Positions 1 to 9,189 of a DNA stretch of 64,000 nt are shown here, piece after piece. Under the pieces are notes generated by a model that was not told where the DNA came from, ran no database searches, and saw nothing but the letters and a program-made list of their open reading frames with translations. Origin of the DNA: Bacillus sp. es.034 (lineage in GTDB: Bacteria > Bacillota > Bacilli > Bacillales > Bacillaceae_B). Position 1 is the first letter of the stretch; each line of letters begins with the position of its first letter. A program made the translations under genes and the position numbers. The stretch covers positions 3,074,001-3,138,000 of the forward strand of contig NZ_PDIY01000001.1 of the NCBI RefSeq assembly GCF_002563655.1, read 5' to 3'.

Positions 1-509
1 GGATCAAGGGCAAGTGCCCTTGCAATGCCAATACGTTGACGCTGTCCCCCGCTGAATTCATGAGGATAACGGTTGGCATGATCACGATTAAGCCCTACGT
101 CCTCCAGAAGTTGATAAATGCGTTCCATCTGCTTTCTTTTATCCTTGAATAAGTTGTGTGCCTCCATAGGTTCAGCTATGATTTCCCTTACGGTTGAACG
201 GGGGTTAAGAGATGCATATGGATCTTGGAAGATCATCTGCATATTCCGATAAAATGATTGTTTCTCCTTATCCGAAAGTCTGTGTACGTTTTTACCGTCA
301 TATAAGACCTCACCTTCAGTCCGGTCGTATAAACCGATAATGGTGCGACCGGTCGTGGACTTTCCACAACCGGATTCCCCCACTAATCCGAAGGTCTCTC
401 CCTTGTATATATCAAATGAAATACCATCCACAGCTTTTAACGTTTTTCCTTTTTCCAGGTGGAAGTACTTTTTCAATTCTTTCACTTCTAGCAACTTATG
501 ATTTGTCAT
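1..509 (-). CDS. ykfD: Peptide ABC transporter ATP-binding protein YkfD, 3' part cut by window edge
   Basis: About 169 N-terminal codons are visible; the gene continues beyond base 1. The protein shows a Walker A motif (GESGCGKST), the Q-loop region [13 protein letters not shown] typical of the DppF/OppF subfamily, and the signature SGGQRQR near the edge. It should energize uptake of oligopeptides or murein peptides together with DppD as the second ATPase. The ATG at 509 overlaps the ykfC stop in an ATGA arrangement, so it is the last gene seen of the dpp-ykf operon. The position after ykfC is the same as in Bacillus subtilis, which supports the symbol. Walker B and the C-terminal peptide-transporter extension are outside the window. 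Confidence 0.9.
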   Translation of the reverse strand, partial: MTNHKLLEVKELKKYFHLEKGKTLKAVDGISFDIYKGETFGLVGESGCGKSTTGRTIIGLYDRTEGEVLYDGKNVHRLSDKEKQSFYRNMQMIFQDPYASLNPRSTVREIIAEPMEAHNLFKDKRKQMERIYQLLEDVGLNRDHANRYPHEFSGGQRQRIGIARALALD

Positions 510-1429
510 CGGGGTCCCTCCGTTTCTTCCCAGTAGCGTCTGGCTGCGCATAGCTCTTTTTCATAATAAGTTCCTTTCAATGACAGTATCTCTATTGTTT
601 TACCGGTGTTGGGGGAGTGTATCATCTTACCTTCACCATAATAGATGGCAACATGATGAATGCTGCCTTTTCCTTCCTCATACGCAAAGAACAAGAGGTC
701 ACCAGGCAATAAGCGATCCAACGATACCTCTCTCCCTTCCTTTGCCTGGTCATTTGCATCCCGTGGAATCAAATACCCTTGAGTTTTGCACATCGTGTAG
801 CTGAATCCAGAGCAATCAAATCCATAGCTTGACATCCCACCCCATAAATATGGAAGATCAAGGAATGATTCTCCAGATGAGACAATGTCCTGGCCACTTC
901 CCCTTCGATCATTTACTTTCGATCTGGATACCATGATATCTGTCTGCCTTAAGAACCTAGTGCCCAAAGGAGTCCCCACTTCTATTAAATCATCATGTTC
1001 TTTCACAATCGGCAAAATGGTTTGAAAGCTGAGTTCTAATTCAGTTTCATTTTCCTTATTGATCAAGTCCGTGAATTTACTTATTACAATGGCATACGTG
1101 TCCGCTTGGGATGACTCACCGGGTGAAAGCTGAACACTCGGGATCCAGCCGGGGTATCCTCGATTGTCTTTTGAAGATGATTGATCAGGTATAAGGACGT
1201 GGGACCAACCGTTACTCTCTTCCAACACGATTACTTCCTGACCGAATAAGGCTTGAGATTGTATTCTGTTCTCATCACAAAGTGCTAAGCGCATATCATA
1301 AGTTAAGGAGTCCAACCAATCTGTCATGTGAGCTGGATTGGTTATGGCGGGTGTATCCAAGTCACGTGCGGAATCCCGGTTTGTCCATAGAGTTGCTACA
1401 GGTACTGCTATTTGCGCCTTTGTCGTCAT
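506..1429 (-). CDS. ykfC: gamma-D-glutamyl-L-diamino acid endopeptidase YkfC (NlpC/P60)
   Basis: Cleaves the gamma-D-Glu-diamino acid bond of murein peptides with a free N-terminal L-Ala, in the cytoplasm. The N-terminal half has SH3b-like repeats and the C-terminal part is an NlpC/P60 domain. Counted from the upstream in-frame ATG at 1450, the catalytic residues are Cys213 (FDCSG), His266 (HHVAIY) and His278 (MIHSP), with the same 53- and 12-residue spacing as the known Bacillus YkfC triad. I prefer the ATG at 1429 because AGAGGGGG lies just before it; the ATG at 1450 overlaps the ykfB stop and places that ribosome site inside the gene. There is no signal peptide, consistent with acting on imported peptides. 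Confidence 0.93.
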   Translation of the reverse strand: MTTKAQIAVPVATLWTNRDSARDLDTPAITNPAHMTDWLDSLTYDMRLALCDENRIQSQALFGQEVIVLEESNGWSHVLIPDQSSSKDNRGYPGWIPSVQLSPGESSQADTYAIVISKFTDLINKENETELELSFQTILPIVKEHDDLIEVGTPLGTRFLRQTDIMVSRSKVNDRRGSGQDIVSSGESFLDLPYLWGGMSSYGFDCSGFSYTMCKTQGYLIPRDANDQAKEGREVSLDRLLPGDLLFFAYEEGKGSIHHVAIYYGEGKMIHSPNTGKTIEILSLKGTYYEKELCAARRYWEETEGPR

Positions 1430-1446
1430 TTGATTTCCCCCTCTAT

Positions 1447-2526
1447 TCATACTGTTACTCTCTCTATACCAAGACCGGCTTTTGTCGGCATAGTAATCTT
1501 CCGACCGTTATAATGGATTCCACCGACTACAATATCGTCAGCCAGCATGAGTGGTGCGTCGAAATCAAACCGAGTGACGTTTTTCCTGCTTGCCGCAAAG
1601 TGGGCTGCAGCCGTTATTCCCAGTCTGGTTTCGATCATGCTGCCGACCATACATTCGACCCCGCACACTTCCGCTAGATCGTTTATTTTCTGAGCCTGGT
1701 AGATTCCCCCCGCTTTCATGAGTTTAATATTGATCAGATCTGCACTTCGGGTCTTTAATACTTCAAAAGCTTGGTATGGAGTGAACACACTTTCATCAGC
1801 CATGATAAGGGTATCGACCCCATCCGTGACCCTCTTCAAGCCTTCAATGTCATGTGCAGGCACTGGCTGCTCAACTAATTCGATATTCAGGCCAAGATCC
1901 TCCATCTTGCGAATCGCTCTGACTGCGGTTTTCGATTCCCATCCCTGATTGGCATCCAGGCGGATTTTGACATCATAACCGATTCGTTGGCGGATTTCGT
2001 GAATTCTTTTAATATCTGTTTCGATTTCATCTTTGCCTACTTTCACTTTCAGTACATTAAAGCCTTTATTTACATATGCTGCTGCGTCCTCACCCATTTC
2101 CTTCGGGCTGTTCACACTCACCGTGTAATCTGTCTCAAGCTCCCCTCTGTACCCTCCCAGAAGTTGATAGAGGGGCAGGTGACAATGTTGAGCCAGGCAA
2201 TCATAAATGGCCATATCCACCGCTGCCTTCGCGCTTGTATTACGGATGAGTAACGAATGAAGATGTTGGAAAAGGTTCTCGTGGTTTAATAGATTTTTGC
2301 CTATTATCCCGGGTTTGATTACTTGTTGGATGCTATGTTCGATGCTGGATAAACTTTCTCCAGTGATCACTACGGTCGGAGGTGCCTCTCCCCAGCCGAT
2401 AATACCGTTGTCGCAAGTCAGTTTAACAATGATGGCTTCAGCCACCGTCACCGTACGTAAAGCGGTCTTAAAAGGGGTATGTAAAGGCACTGCTGTCCTG
2501 AACGTTTCAAGTTGATGGATCTTCAC
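1447..2526 (-). CDS. ykfB: L-Ala-D/L-Glu epimerase YkfB
   Basis: Enolase-superfamily epimerase (muconate-lactonizing subgroup) that converts L-Ala-D-Glu to L-Ala-L-Glu so the dipeptide from murein can be degraded. The catalytic set is complete: the KxK motif at Lys160/Lys162 (VLKVKVG), metal ligands Asp191 (DANQGW), Glu219 (VEQP) and Asp244 (ADES), and Lys268 on the opposite face (IKLMK). These positions match those known for the B. subtilis enzyme. Length is 359 aa, normal for the family. ATGA overlaps with ykfA upstream and near-overlap with ykfC downstream indicate translational coupling. Confidence 0.95.
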   Translation of the reverse strand: MKIHQLETFRTAVPLHTPFKTALRTVTVAEAIIVKLTCDNGIIGWGEAPPTVVITGESLSSIEHSIQQVIKPGIIGKNLLNHENLFQHLHSLLIRNTSAKAAVDMAIYDCLAQHCHLPLYQLLGGYRGELETDYTVSVNSPKEMGEDAAAYVNKGFNVLKVKVGKDEIETDIKRIHEIRQRIGYDVKIRLDANQGWESKTAVRAIRKMEDLGLNIELVEQPVPAHDIEGLKRVTDGVDTLIMADESVFTPYQAFEVLKTRSADLINIKLMKAGGIYQAQKINDLAEVCGVECMVGSMIETRLGITAAAHFAASRKNVTRFDFDAPLMLADDIVVGGIHYNGRKITMPTKAGLGIERVTV

Positions 2527-3461
2527 TCGTTCTCACCCTCGCTTATTCCTGATTCGATTTTAAATGAATGTTCGAATGTATTCATTGTTCCAATGCTGCC
2601 CACCGGTATGGCAATGTTAGGTGAAGAATGTCCGATATTAAAACCTTTTAATGCAGGTTTTCCTGTACTTGCGATATGTCCTGTCAGGACCTCATCAAGA
2701 GTCAGGGAACGTTCACGTTTCTTAGGCTCGCAGTTCTTAAAGTCACCTATGATGATTCCGGAAGCATCTTTGAATTTATTGGCCATTTTTAACTGATTCA
2801 GCATTCTATCGACTTGATAGGGTTCCTCATCGATATCTTCAATGAAAAAGATCTTTCCTTTGGTATTCACTTCGAATGGTGTTCCCAGTGTGCTCACAAG
2901 CAGGGTGAGGTTCCCGCCGATCACGGGGCCGGTCGCTATACCTTCTGAGACGGTCTCAAGTTTGGTTATGTCATGTGTATAGTCAATATCTCCCGTTTGA
3001 AACAGCTGACGGAACGATTCCTTTGAGGCTTCATGTACGTCCTCGAGTCCGATATCGGAACTTAGCATCGGTCCATGGAAGGTCACGAGACCTGTTTGTT
3101 GATGAATGGCCGTATGTAAAAAAGTAATATCACTATACCCCCAAAAAATTTTTGGATTTTGACGAATCAGTTCGAAATTCAATCTTGAAACAATACGTCC
3201 CGTACCAAAACCTCCACATGCACAGAAAATGGCTTTCACATCCTGATCTGAAAACATCTTATGGATATCTTCTATCCTTTCTGTGTCGTTACCTGCTAAG
3301 TACCCATATTTTTTATGTACCGAGTTCCCAACCTTTACTTTCAATCCTAATTCTTCAAGGAACCGGATTCCTTTTTTCAATGGTTCTGATTTTGGCGGGC
3401 TGGCAGGAGCTATAACCCCTACCTTATCACCTTTTTTCAGTTTAGAAGGCTTCATCATCAT
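2523..3461 (-). CDS. ykfA: LD-carboxypeptidase / MccF-type serine peptidase YkfA (S66 family)
   Basis: S66-family serine peptidase of the LdcA/MccF type, expected to trim D-amino acids from murein tetrapeptides or to hydrolyse peptide conjugates. With the start at 3461 the likely Ser-Glu-His triad is Ser110 (WGYSD), Glu208 (FIEDID) and His278 (IGHSSP). An in-frame ATG exists at 3539, but it lies inside the terminator-like hairpin after dppE and lacks a ribosome site. AAAGGGG precedes the run of three ATGs at 3455-3461, so I start there (312 aa). It is the first gene of the ykf half of the operon, about 90 bases after dppE. Confidence 0.9.
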   Translation of the reverse strand: MMMKPSKLKKGDKVGVIAPASPPKSEPLKKGIRFLEELGLKVKVGNSVHKKYGYLAGNDTERIEDIHKMFSDQDVKAIFCACGGFGTGRIVSRLNFELIRQNPKIFWGYSDITFLHTAIHQQTGLVTFHGPMLSSDIGLEDVHEASKESFRQLFQTGDIDYTHDITKLETVSEGIATGPVIGGNLTLLVSTLGTPFEVNTKGKIFFIEDIDEEPYQVDRMLNQLKMANKFKDASGIIIGDFKNCEPKKRERSLTLDEVLTGHIASTGKPALKGFNIGHSSPNIAIPVGSIGTMNTFEHSFKIESGISEGENE

Positions 3462-3482
3462 TCGTTCCGGACCCCTTTCGTA

Positions 3483-3537
3483 GAAAAAGAGGGAGAAGGC
3501 GCATGGCCATAAAGTATGCCGACGCGCCCCCCCACTC
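3483..3537 (-). terminator. Terminator-like hairpin between dppE and ykfA
   Basis: On the minus strand GAGTGGGGGGGCGCGT pairs with ATGCGCCTTCTCCCTC (one mismatch and several G-U pairs), followed directly by TTTTT. It sits inside an otherwise tightly coupled operon and probably lowers ykf expression relative to dpp rather than stopping transcription fully. That role is inferred. Confidence 0.7.
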
Positions 3538-3554
3538 ATCCTGTTTTACTATCC

Positions 3555-5180
3555 TTATTTTTTATCAGCCCATTTTAATTCCATGTAGCCGACCGGGTGA
3601 CGGACGATGCCCGTCACATCCTTGTTTTGTAGATACACATGATTGTAGAAGTGAATCGGGATGATCGGCATTTCATCCATTAGGATTTTTTCTGCTTCAT
3701 ACATCATTTCGAATCGTTTTGCTTCATCTGCTTCATTCTTTGCTTGTTGGATCAGCTTGTCATAATTTTCATTACTCCATCCTGTACGGTTCATGGAGTG
3801 TCCTGTCTGGAAGTTTTCCAGGAAGTTAATCGGATCTGCATAGTCTGCTAAGAATGAACTCCGTGATAATTGGAATTTCAAGGCCTTTTGTTCATCCTGG
3901 AACACGTTCCATTCCATATTGGCTAACTTCACATCAACATCTAAGTTTTCCTTGAACATTTGTTGAAGGGCTTCAGCAATTTTTTGATGAGTATCACTTG
4001 TGCTGTATGTTAAAGTGACTTCCGGTAGTTTGTCGTATCCCTCTTCTTCCATCCCCTTCTTTAAGAGGGATTTTGCTTCTTCCACATCGGTTTTCACCAA
4101 GTCTCCGTTTGCTTCACGGAAGTCCTTGCCTGATGGGTCTTTAAACCCTTTTGAAACGAATCCGTAAGCTGGTTTTTCTTTATTCTTTGTTACAAAGTCA
4201 ACCATTTGCTGTTGGTCGACAGCCATGGCGAATGCTTTTCGGATGTTTTGATTTTGGAAAGGCTCTTTTTCTAAATTGAAACGATAGAAGTACGTTCCAG
4301 CCTGGTCTTCCACATTCACTTTACCTTCTTCAAATAACTGTTTACTTAAATCCGCCGGTACGTCAGCTGTATCCAGTTCACCGGTTTTGTATAATTGATA
4401 ATCCGTATTGGTATCGTTTACCATAGCCCAGTGAACTTTATCCAATTTCACTGAATCTTTGTCCCAATATTGATCATTCTTTTCCATGACGAAATGGCTA
4501 TCATGCTCCCATTCCGTCAGTTTGAACGGCCCGTTGGCAACGAACGTATCCGCTTCTGCAAACCATTCCGGATTCTCAGTAGCAACCTTTTCATTGATCG
4601 GGAAGAATGCAGGATTGGCAATGACGCTCAAGAAATAGGCTTGCGGACTTGTCAGTGTGACCTCAAATGTTTTCTCATCCTTCGCCGCGACTTTCACATC
4701 GTCAGCTGAACCCTTTCCCGTGTTGAATGCCTCTCCACCTTCAATGAAATATCCGAGGAAAGCAGCCGGTGAACCTGTGTCTGGGTTTAATAGGCGTTTC
4801 CACGCAAATACAAAATCTCCCGCAGTGACATCATCACCGTTTGACCATTTGGCATTGTCCCTGATGTGGAAGGTATATACTTTCCCATCTTCTGAAACAT
4901 CCCATTTTTCAGCCATGGCAGCTTCAGGTTCATGATTGGCATTAAGACGGGTCATCCCTTCCATTAAATTGTTCAGTGCTGTCCAGGAATAGGAATCAAA
5001 GCCGATTGGTGGATCGAACGACGTCGGTTCTGCTCCATTATTCAGGTGAAGGACCTTTCCTGCGTCTTCTTTCTTACTGTCCCCGCTGCTTGACTCACTG
5101 CCTGCATCCTTTGTGGCCGTACAAGCTGCCAGCATGAGCAGGAGCATCCCCACTAGGAAGACCGATAATAGCTTTTTCAT
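3555..5180 (-). CDS. dppE: Dipeptide/murein peptide-binding lipoprotein DppE
   Basis: Family 5 extracellular solute-binding protein (541 aa) that captures peptides and delivers them to DppBC. The N-terminus is a lipoprotein signal with lipobox LAAC and acylated Cys20, followed by a Ser/Asp/Lys-rich linker. The GAEPTSFDP segment after the linker is typical of OppA/DppE proteins. A strong ribosome site (AGAGGGGG) precedes the ATG. The gap of 42 bases to dppD and the hairpin downstream suggest this subunit is made in excess over the other operon products, as is usual for binding proteins. The exact ligand (murein tripeptide or dipeptide) is inferred from context. Confidence 0.92.
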   Translation of the reverse strand: MKKLLSVFLVGMLLLMLAACTATKDAGSESSSGDSKKEDAGKVLHLNNGAEPTSFDPPIGFDSYSWTALNNLMEGMTRLNANHEPEAAMAEKWDVSEDGKVYTFHIRDNAKWSNGDDVTAGDFVFAWKRLLNPDTGSPAAFLGYFIEGGEAFNTGKGSADDVKVAAKDEKTFEVTLTSPQAYFLSVIANPAFFPINEKVATENPEWFAEADTFVANGPFKLTEWEHDSHFVMEKNDQYWDKDSVKLDKVHWAMVNDTNTDYQLYKTGELDTADVPADLSKQLFEEGKVNVEDQAGTYFYRFNLEKEPFQNQNIRKAFAMAVDQQQMVDFVTKNKEKPAYGFVSKGFKDPSGKDFREANGDLVKTDVEEAKSLLKKGMEEEGYDKLPEVTLTYSTSDTHQKIAEALQQMFKENLDVDVKLANMEWNVFQDEQKALKFQLSRSSFLADYADPINFLENFQTGHSMNRTGWSNENYDKLIQQAKNEADEAKRFEMMYEAEKILMDEMPIIPIHFYNHVYLQNKDVTGIVRHPVGYMELKWADKK

Positions 5181-5222
5181 AATGTTCCCCCTCTTATTCT
5201 ATTTTTCTATCAAACGACCAAC

Positions 5223-6236
5223 TTAACGAATGGTTAAGCTGACCGATGAAAGCTTCACTTTGTTAGCTCGTTTATCCTGAAGCCAGCAGTCGACATGGTG
5301 TTCGTCCGTTAATTGAGTCTTTACGGGATACACACGGTCGCATACTTCCATCGCTTTTTCACAACGTGGAACAAATGGGCACCCAACTGGCGGAGAAAAT
5401 AGATCTGGCGGAGAACCGGGAATCGGTATCAGGTCTTCCCCTTCTAGATCAAGCCTCGGGACGGATCGCAGCAGCCCTTGAGTATACGGGTGTTGTGAAT
5501 GATAAAAGATTTCTCTCCTGTTTCCTTCTTCTACTATTTTCCCTGCATACATGACGGCAATTCGGTCAGCCACTTGAGCGACGACTCCCAAATCATGCGT
5601 GATTAAAATAATCGATACACCTGTCTTCTTCTGGATCTCTTTAAACAATTCAAGTATTTGGGCTTGTATAGTAACATCAAGGGCTGTTGTCGGCTCATCC
5701 GCAATTAAGACATCCGGTTCACATACAAGGGACATGGCAATCACAATACGTTGCCGCATCCCTCCGCTGAATTGATGAGGATACTGCTTTAACCTCTCCT
5801 CAGGATTTGGAATGCTCACAAGCTTAAGCATGTCGATCGCTTTTTGTTTCGCCTCTTTCTTGGATACATCGTTGTGCTGCAGTATCCCTTCCATGATTTG
5901 TTCACCGATGGTCAAAGTAGGATTAAGTGCTGTCATGGGATCCTGAAAGATCATGGAAATATCGGCTCCACGCACTTTCCTCATTCTGGGTTCGGTTACC
6001 TTTAATAGGTCCCTTCCCTTGAACAGGATCCTGCCTCCCGTCACTTTCCCGGGGGGATTCGGGATCAGTCTCATAATGCTCTGTGATGTCACACTCTTCC
6101 CGCAGCCGGATTCTCCGACAATCGCCAACGTCTCGCCCTTATGTAAATCAAAGCTTACTCCCCTGACCGCCTTGACCTCTCCTCCATAGGTTGTAAAGGA
6201 GACATGGAGATCTTGTACAGATAAAACTTTACTCAT
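5223..6236 (-). CDS. dppD: Dipeptide ABC transporter ATP-binding protein DppD
   Basis: ATPase subunit of the peptide importer. Walker A GESGCGKS is at residues 41-48, then MIFQDPMTALNP, signature FSGGMRQR and Walker B VLIADEP. The C-terminal peptide-transporter extension carries the cysteine cluster CPFVPRCEKAMEVC, which in DppD/OppD homologues can bind an iron-sulfur cluster. The reading frame is open upstream to 6347, but AAGGAGGT lies just before the ATG at 6236, only 5 bases after dppC, so this start (337 aa) is much better supported. It should pair with YkfD as the second ATPase. Confidence 0.93.
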   Translation of the reverse strand: MSKVLSVQDLHVSFTTYGGEVKAVRGVSFDLHKGETLAIVGESGCGKSVTSQSIMRLIPNPPGKVTGGRILFKGRDLLKVTEPRMRKVRGADISMIFQDPMTALNPTLTIGEQIMEGILQHNDVSKKEAKQKAIDMLKLVSIPNPEERLKQYPHQFSGGMRQRIVIAMSLVCEPDVLIADEPTTALDVTIQAQILELFKEIQKKTGVSIILITHDLGVVAQVADRIAVMYAGKIVEEGNRREIFYHSQHPYTQGLLRSVPRLDLEGEDLIPIPGSPPDLFSPPVGCPFVPRCEKAMEVCDRVYPVKTQLTDEHHVDCWLQDKRANKVKLSSVSLTIR

Positions 6237-6241
6237 GGTGA

Positions 6242-7198
6242 TTACCTCCTTAATTTCGGATCCAGTGCATCCTGTAATCCGTCTCCCAACACATTGAATG
6301 AAAACATAGTCAATGATATGAATAGTGCAGGAAAGAATAAACGCCACCAGTATCCTGATAGGATTGTTGATAACCCGTCATTGGCCATCACTCCCCAGCT
6401 TGCATAGGGTGCTTGAATCCCGAGTCCAAGGAAGCTTAAGAAAGCTTCAGCAAAGATCGCGCTCGGTATCGTCAATGTCATTTGTACGATAATCGGGCCC
6501 ATTGTATTAGGAAGCAGATTCTTTCTGATGATTCGTGCGGTTTTCGTCCCGAATGTTTTTGAAGCTAAAATAAATTCATAGTTTTTAATCTGAAGCACCT
6601 GACCCCTGACGATCCTGGCCATCCCGATCCACCCGGTCACTGTTAGGGCTACGATGATCGTCAGGAGACCCGGTCCCATTACTACCATCAAAAGAATGAC
6701 GACAAGCAGATATGGTAATCCGTATAATATTTCAACAATACGCATCATGACATTGTCTGTTTTTCCGCCTTTATAACCTGCAATACCACCGTATACAATC
6801 CCGATCACAAAGTCGATCAGCGCTGCCATGAACCCTACGAACAACGAAATGCGTGCTCCATACCATGTACGGGTGAATACATCTCTTCCCATATCGTCCG
6901 TACCAAACCAGTGTTGACCAGAAGGCGGCAGATTTTGATTGGAAAGGGTTTGCTTAGTGACGTCGTGTGGAGAAATGATCGGGCCGACGACCGCCATGAT
7001 GATTAATGCAGTTAAGAATACTAATCCAAGCATGGCCAGTTTATTTTTCATGAGGCGCTTCCAGGCATCCTGCCAATAGGAAAGACTGGGTCTTACCACT
7101 GCTTCAGCATCCTCTTTATTCCTCTTCTTGGGTGTGAACCATTCATCCCTCACATCTGGAGTCACGAGTGGCTCTTGTTGATTTGGAACCCCCATCAT
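6242..7198 (-). CDS. dppC: Dipeptide ABC transporter permease DppC
   Basis: Inner-membrane permease of the DppC/OppC family, 318 aa. A cytoplasmic N-terminus of about 50 residues is followed by a first membrane segment (LAMLGLVFLTALIIMAVVG) and the conserved periplasmic motif HWFGTDDMGRDVFTR. Four more hydrophobic segments follow, with the EAA-type coupling loop EAFLSFLGLG near the C-terminus. The start overlaps the dppB stop (ATGA). It forms the channel with DppB. Confidence 0.94.
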   Translation of the reverse strand: MMGVPNQQEPLVTPDVRDEWFTPKKRNKEDAEAVVRPSLSYWQDAWKRLMKNKLAMLGLVFLTALIIMAVVGPIISPHDVTKQTLSNQNLPPSGQHWFGTDDMGRDVFTRTWYGARISLFVGFMAALIDFVIGIVYGGIAGYKGGKTDNVMMRIVEILYGLPYLLVVILLMVVMGPGLLTIIVALTVTGWIGMARIVRGQVLQIKNYEFILASKTFGTKTARIIRKNLLPNTMGPIIVQMTLTIPSAIFAEAFLSFLGLGIQAPYASWGVMANDGLSTILSGYWWRLFFPALFISLTMFSFNVLGDGLQDALDPKLRR

Positions 7199-8127
7199 TT
7201 TGCCTCCTTCTTATGTAACTTTATCCGTGGATCAAGGAAACCATATGCCAGATCCACTAAAAACAACATGACAATAAGGAAGGCACTATAAAATACCGTT
7301 GTTCCCATAATCACTGGATAATCACGTTGATTGATGCTTTCGACAAAGTATTTTCCCATACCAGGAATGGCAAAGATCTGTTCGATGACGAAGGTTCCTG
7401 TTAAGATCCCTGCAGCAAGTGTACCCAGGACAGTGACCACCGGAAGCAATGCATTTCTTAACGCATGCTTAACGACAATCTTGAACGGTGACAACCCCTT
7501 AGCGCGTGCTGTCCGTATATAATCCTGAGTCAACACTTCCAGCATACTCGAGCGGGTAAGACGTGCAATGATCGCCATGGGCCCTGTGGCTAATGCAAGA
7601 GTCGGGAGAATCATGTGTCGCCAGCTTGTCCAAGTGGCAACCGGAAGAATTCCCCACGTTACAGCAACCTGTTGAATCAATAATGTCGCCATGACGAAAT
7701 TAGGAATGGAAATGCCCAGTACGGCAAATGTCATCGCCATATAGTCAATGATTCCATTATGCTTAAGGGCTGCCAAAACCCCGAGGATAATTCCTGAAAG
7801 CACTGCGATGATCAGTGTTGTCATACCGAGTTCAAATGAAATCGGAAATCCCCTCCCCAGCAGATCGTTCACTGTTTGGGATGGCTGGGTGATAGAAGGA
7901 CCAAAGTCCAACGAGATAAGCGACTTTAAATATAGAAAATATTGCACCATCAGGGGCTCGTTCAAATGATAATGGGCTTCTAAATTTTGTTGTACCATTT
8001 CACTCGTATTCCGTTCTTCATTGAAGGGAGATCCTGGGATGGTATGCATCAGGAAAAACGTTAACGTTACAATCAGCCAGAGGGTTATAACCATGGCCAG
8101 TAGTCGTTTCAACAAATATGTACTCAT
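7195..8127 (-). CDS. dppB: Dipeptide ABC transporter permease DppB
   Basis: DppB/OppB-type permease, 310 aa. The N-terminal membrane helix is followed by the typical GSPFNEER region; the C-terminal half has the coupling loop with DYIRTARAKGLS and the IPGMGKYFVESINQRDYP motif shared by this family. It lies 14 bases after dppA and overlaps dppC, so all are on one transcript. Confidence 0.94.
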   Translation of the reverse strand: MSTYLLKRLLAMVITLWLIVTLTFFLMHTIPGSPFNEERNTSEMVQQNLEAHYHLNEPLMVQYFLYLKSLISLDFGPSITQPSQTVNDLLGRGFPISFELGMTTLIIAVLSGIILGVLAALKHNGIIDYMAMTFAVLGISIPNFVMATLLIQQVAVTWGILPVATWTSWRHMILPTLALATGPMAIIARLTRSSMLEVLTQDYIRTARAKGLSPFKIVVKHALRNALLPVVTVLGTLAAGILTGTFVIEQIFAIPGMGKYFVESINQRDYPVIMGTTVFYSAFLIVMLFLVDLAYGFLDPRIKLHKKEAK

Positions 8128-8141
8128 TGATCAAACACTTC

Positions 8142-8966
8142 CTAACAGAATGTTGTTCTCATCGCGAGTTCAGTCATGACAAGCATGGCTCTATAGGCCT
8201 CAAGGATATCTCTGGCCTCAAATCTCACAATCGTTGTATCTACTTCATGAATGGTACCCGGCATGAGACTTGCCCACTCCGCTTGTCCGTAATTTGCAAA
8301 TTCGATACGTAGAGTAGGATGTTCAGGAGGAGTGAGTGGTTGTACATTTTTCTTATTATGTATCGCTTCTTCTGTTTTCTTTTTTAATAATTGTTTTGAT
8401 TTCTCCGGGGTTAGGCTCTTCGCAACAGAACGTGAAATCGTCTCCTTCACCACGGCAGTTGTCACATTAGGAATTAATGCTTCTGCTTCATGTGCAGCCT
8501 GATCATCCCCTGCAACCAGTAATATAGGTACACCGTAGTACCCTGCGACGTATGCATTGAATCCAAGTTCACCAACGGCCACACCATTGATATACATGTT
8601 TCTCACCCCAAAGATCATGGAATGGGACATCACCCCTTTCATGGAAGCTCTGGCATGATAACCAACAAAAAAAGCCCCATCAAACGTCTCATCCAGTCCT
8701 TGAACCATGGAATATGGTTTCACTCCACCGGATATCAGTTTCGTTTCAGGGTGCAATTGTTCTATTAACAGATTGTTCATTTGTGAATGACTGTCATTTA
8801 CCAAAACCTCCTTACAGCCCGAATCAAATGCAGCAGTCACAACGGCATTGGCCTCTTCTGTCATAATGATTCTTCCGCGTTCATAATTAAGCTTATCTGA
8901 TGAGACATGAGTATGATCAACCAGTCCTGTTATACCCTCCATATCAACTGACATATACACGTTCAT
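8142..8966 (-). CDS. dppA: Zinc D-aminopeptidase DppA
   Basis: M55-family D-aminopeptidase that releases N-terminal D-amino acids such as D-Ala from short peptides; the family forms large cytoplasmic rings. All known metal ligands are present: Asp8 and Glu10 (SVDMEG), His60 (NDSH), His104 (GYHA) and Glu133 (VGELG). The catalytic His115 (MSHSM) is also kept. Length (274 aa) is normal. AAAGGAGG lies before the ATG. It is the first gene of the operon, directly downstream of the promoter and CodY-like box. Confidence 0.95.
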   Translation of the reverse strand: MNVYMSVDMEGITGLVDHTHVSSDKLNYERGRIIMTEEANAVVTAAFDSGCKEVLVNDSHSQMNNLLIEQLHPETKLISGGVKPYSMVQGLDETFDGAFFVGYHARASMKGVMSHSMIFGVRNMYINGVAVGELGFNAYVAGYYGVPILLVAGDDQAAHEAEALIPNVTTAVVKETISRSVAKSLTPEKSKQLLKKKTEEAIHNKKNVQPLTPPEHPTLRIEFANYGQAEWASLMPGTIHEVDTTIVRFEARDILEAYRAMLVMTELAMRTTFC

Positions 8967-9001
8967 AAAGTGTTTCCTCCTTTCTTAGGAATTATTTATT
9001 A

Positions 9002-9016
9002 AATTTTCTTAATATT
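9002..9016 (-). promoter_or_regulatory. CodY-like operator at the dpp promoter
   Basis: The minus strand reads AATATTAAGAAAATT, 13 of 15 matches to the CodY consensus AATTTTCWGAAAATT. It overlaps the -10 box and the expected transcription start, a place where binding would repress. CodY repression of dpp is known in B. subtilis. Confidence 0.55.
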
Positions 9017-9042
9017 ATAATTATTATATCATTTAATTACAA
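9014..9042 (-). promoter_or_regulatory. Sigma-A promoter of the dpp-ykf operon
   Basis: On the minus strand TTGTAA (9042-9037) and a perfect TATAAT (9019-9014) are separated by 17 bases, about 48 bases before dppA. Confidence 0.65.
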
Positions 9043-9094
9043 TAATTTTTTGAACAAAAAGGAATATATTCCTATTTTCATAAAAAAAGGAAGT

Positions 9095-9184
9095 ATGGAC
9101 TATAAAAGGTTATTTGCAACTGTATCTTTCTCCATGAAGGAAGATAAAATAGTTCAATTGCATGATGAAATTGGATCGAAATAA
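9095..9184 (+). CDS. Possible 29-residue microprotein
   Basis: An ATG at 9095 opens 29 codons (MDYKRLFATVSF at the start) ending just before a rho-independent terminator. AAAGGA lies close upstream, with short spacing. The frame is also open further upstream to a TTG at 9050, without a ribosome site. The terminator right after the stop is the main support. Function unknown; it may be a gene remnant. It is divergent from dppA. Confidence 0.3.
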   Translation: MDYKRLFATVSFSMKEDKIVQLHDEIGSK

Positions 9185-9189
9185 AAAAA

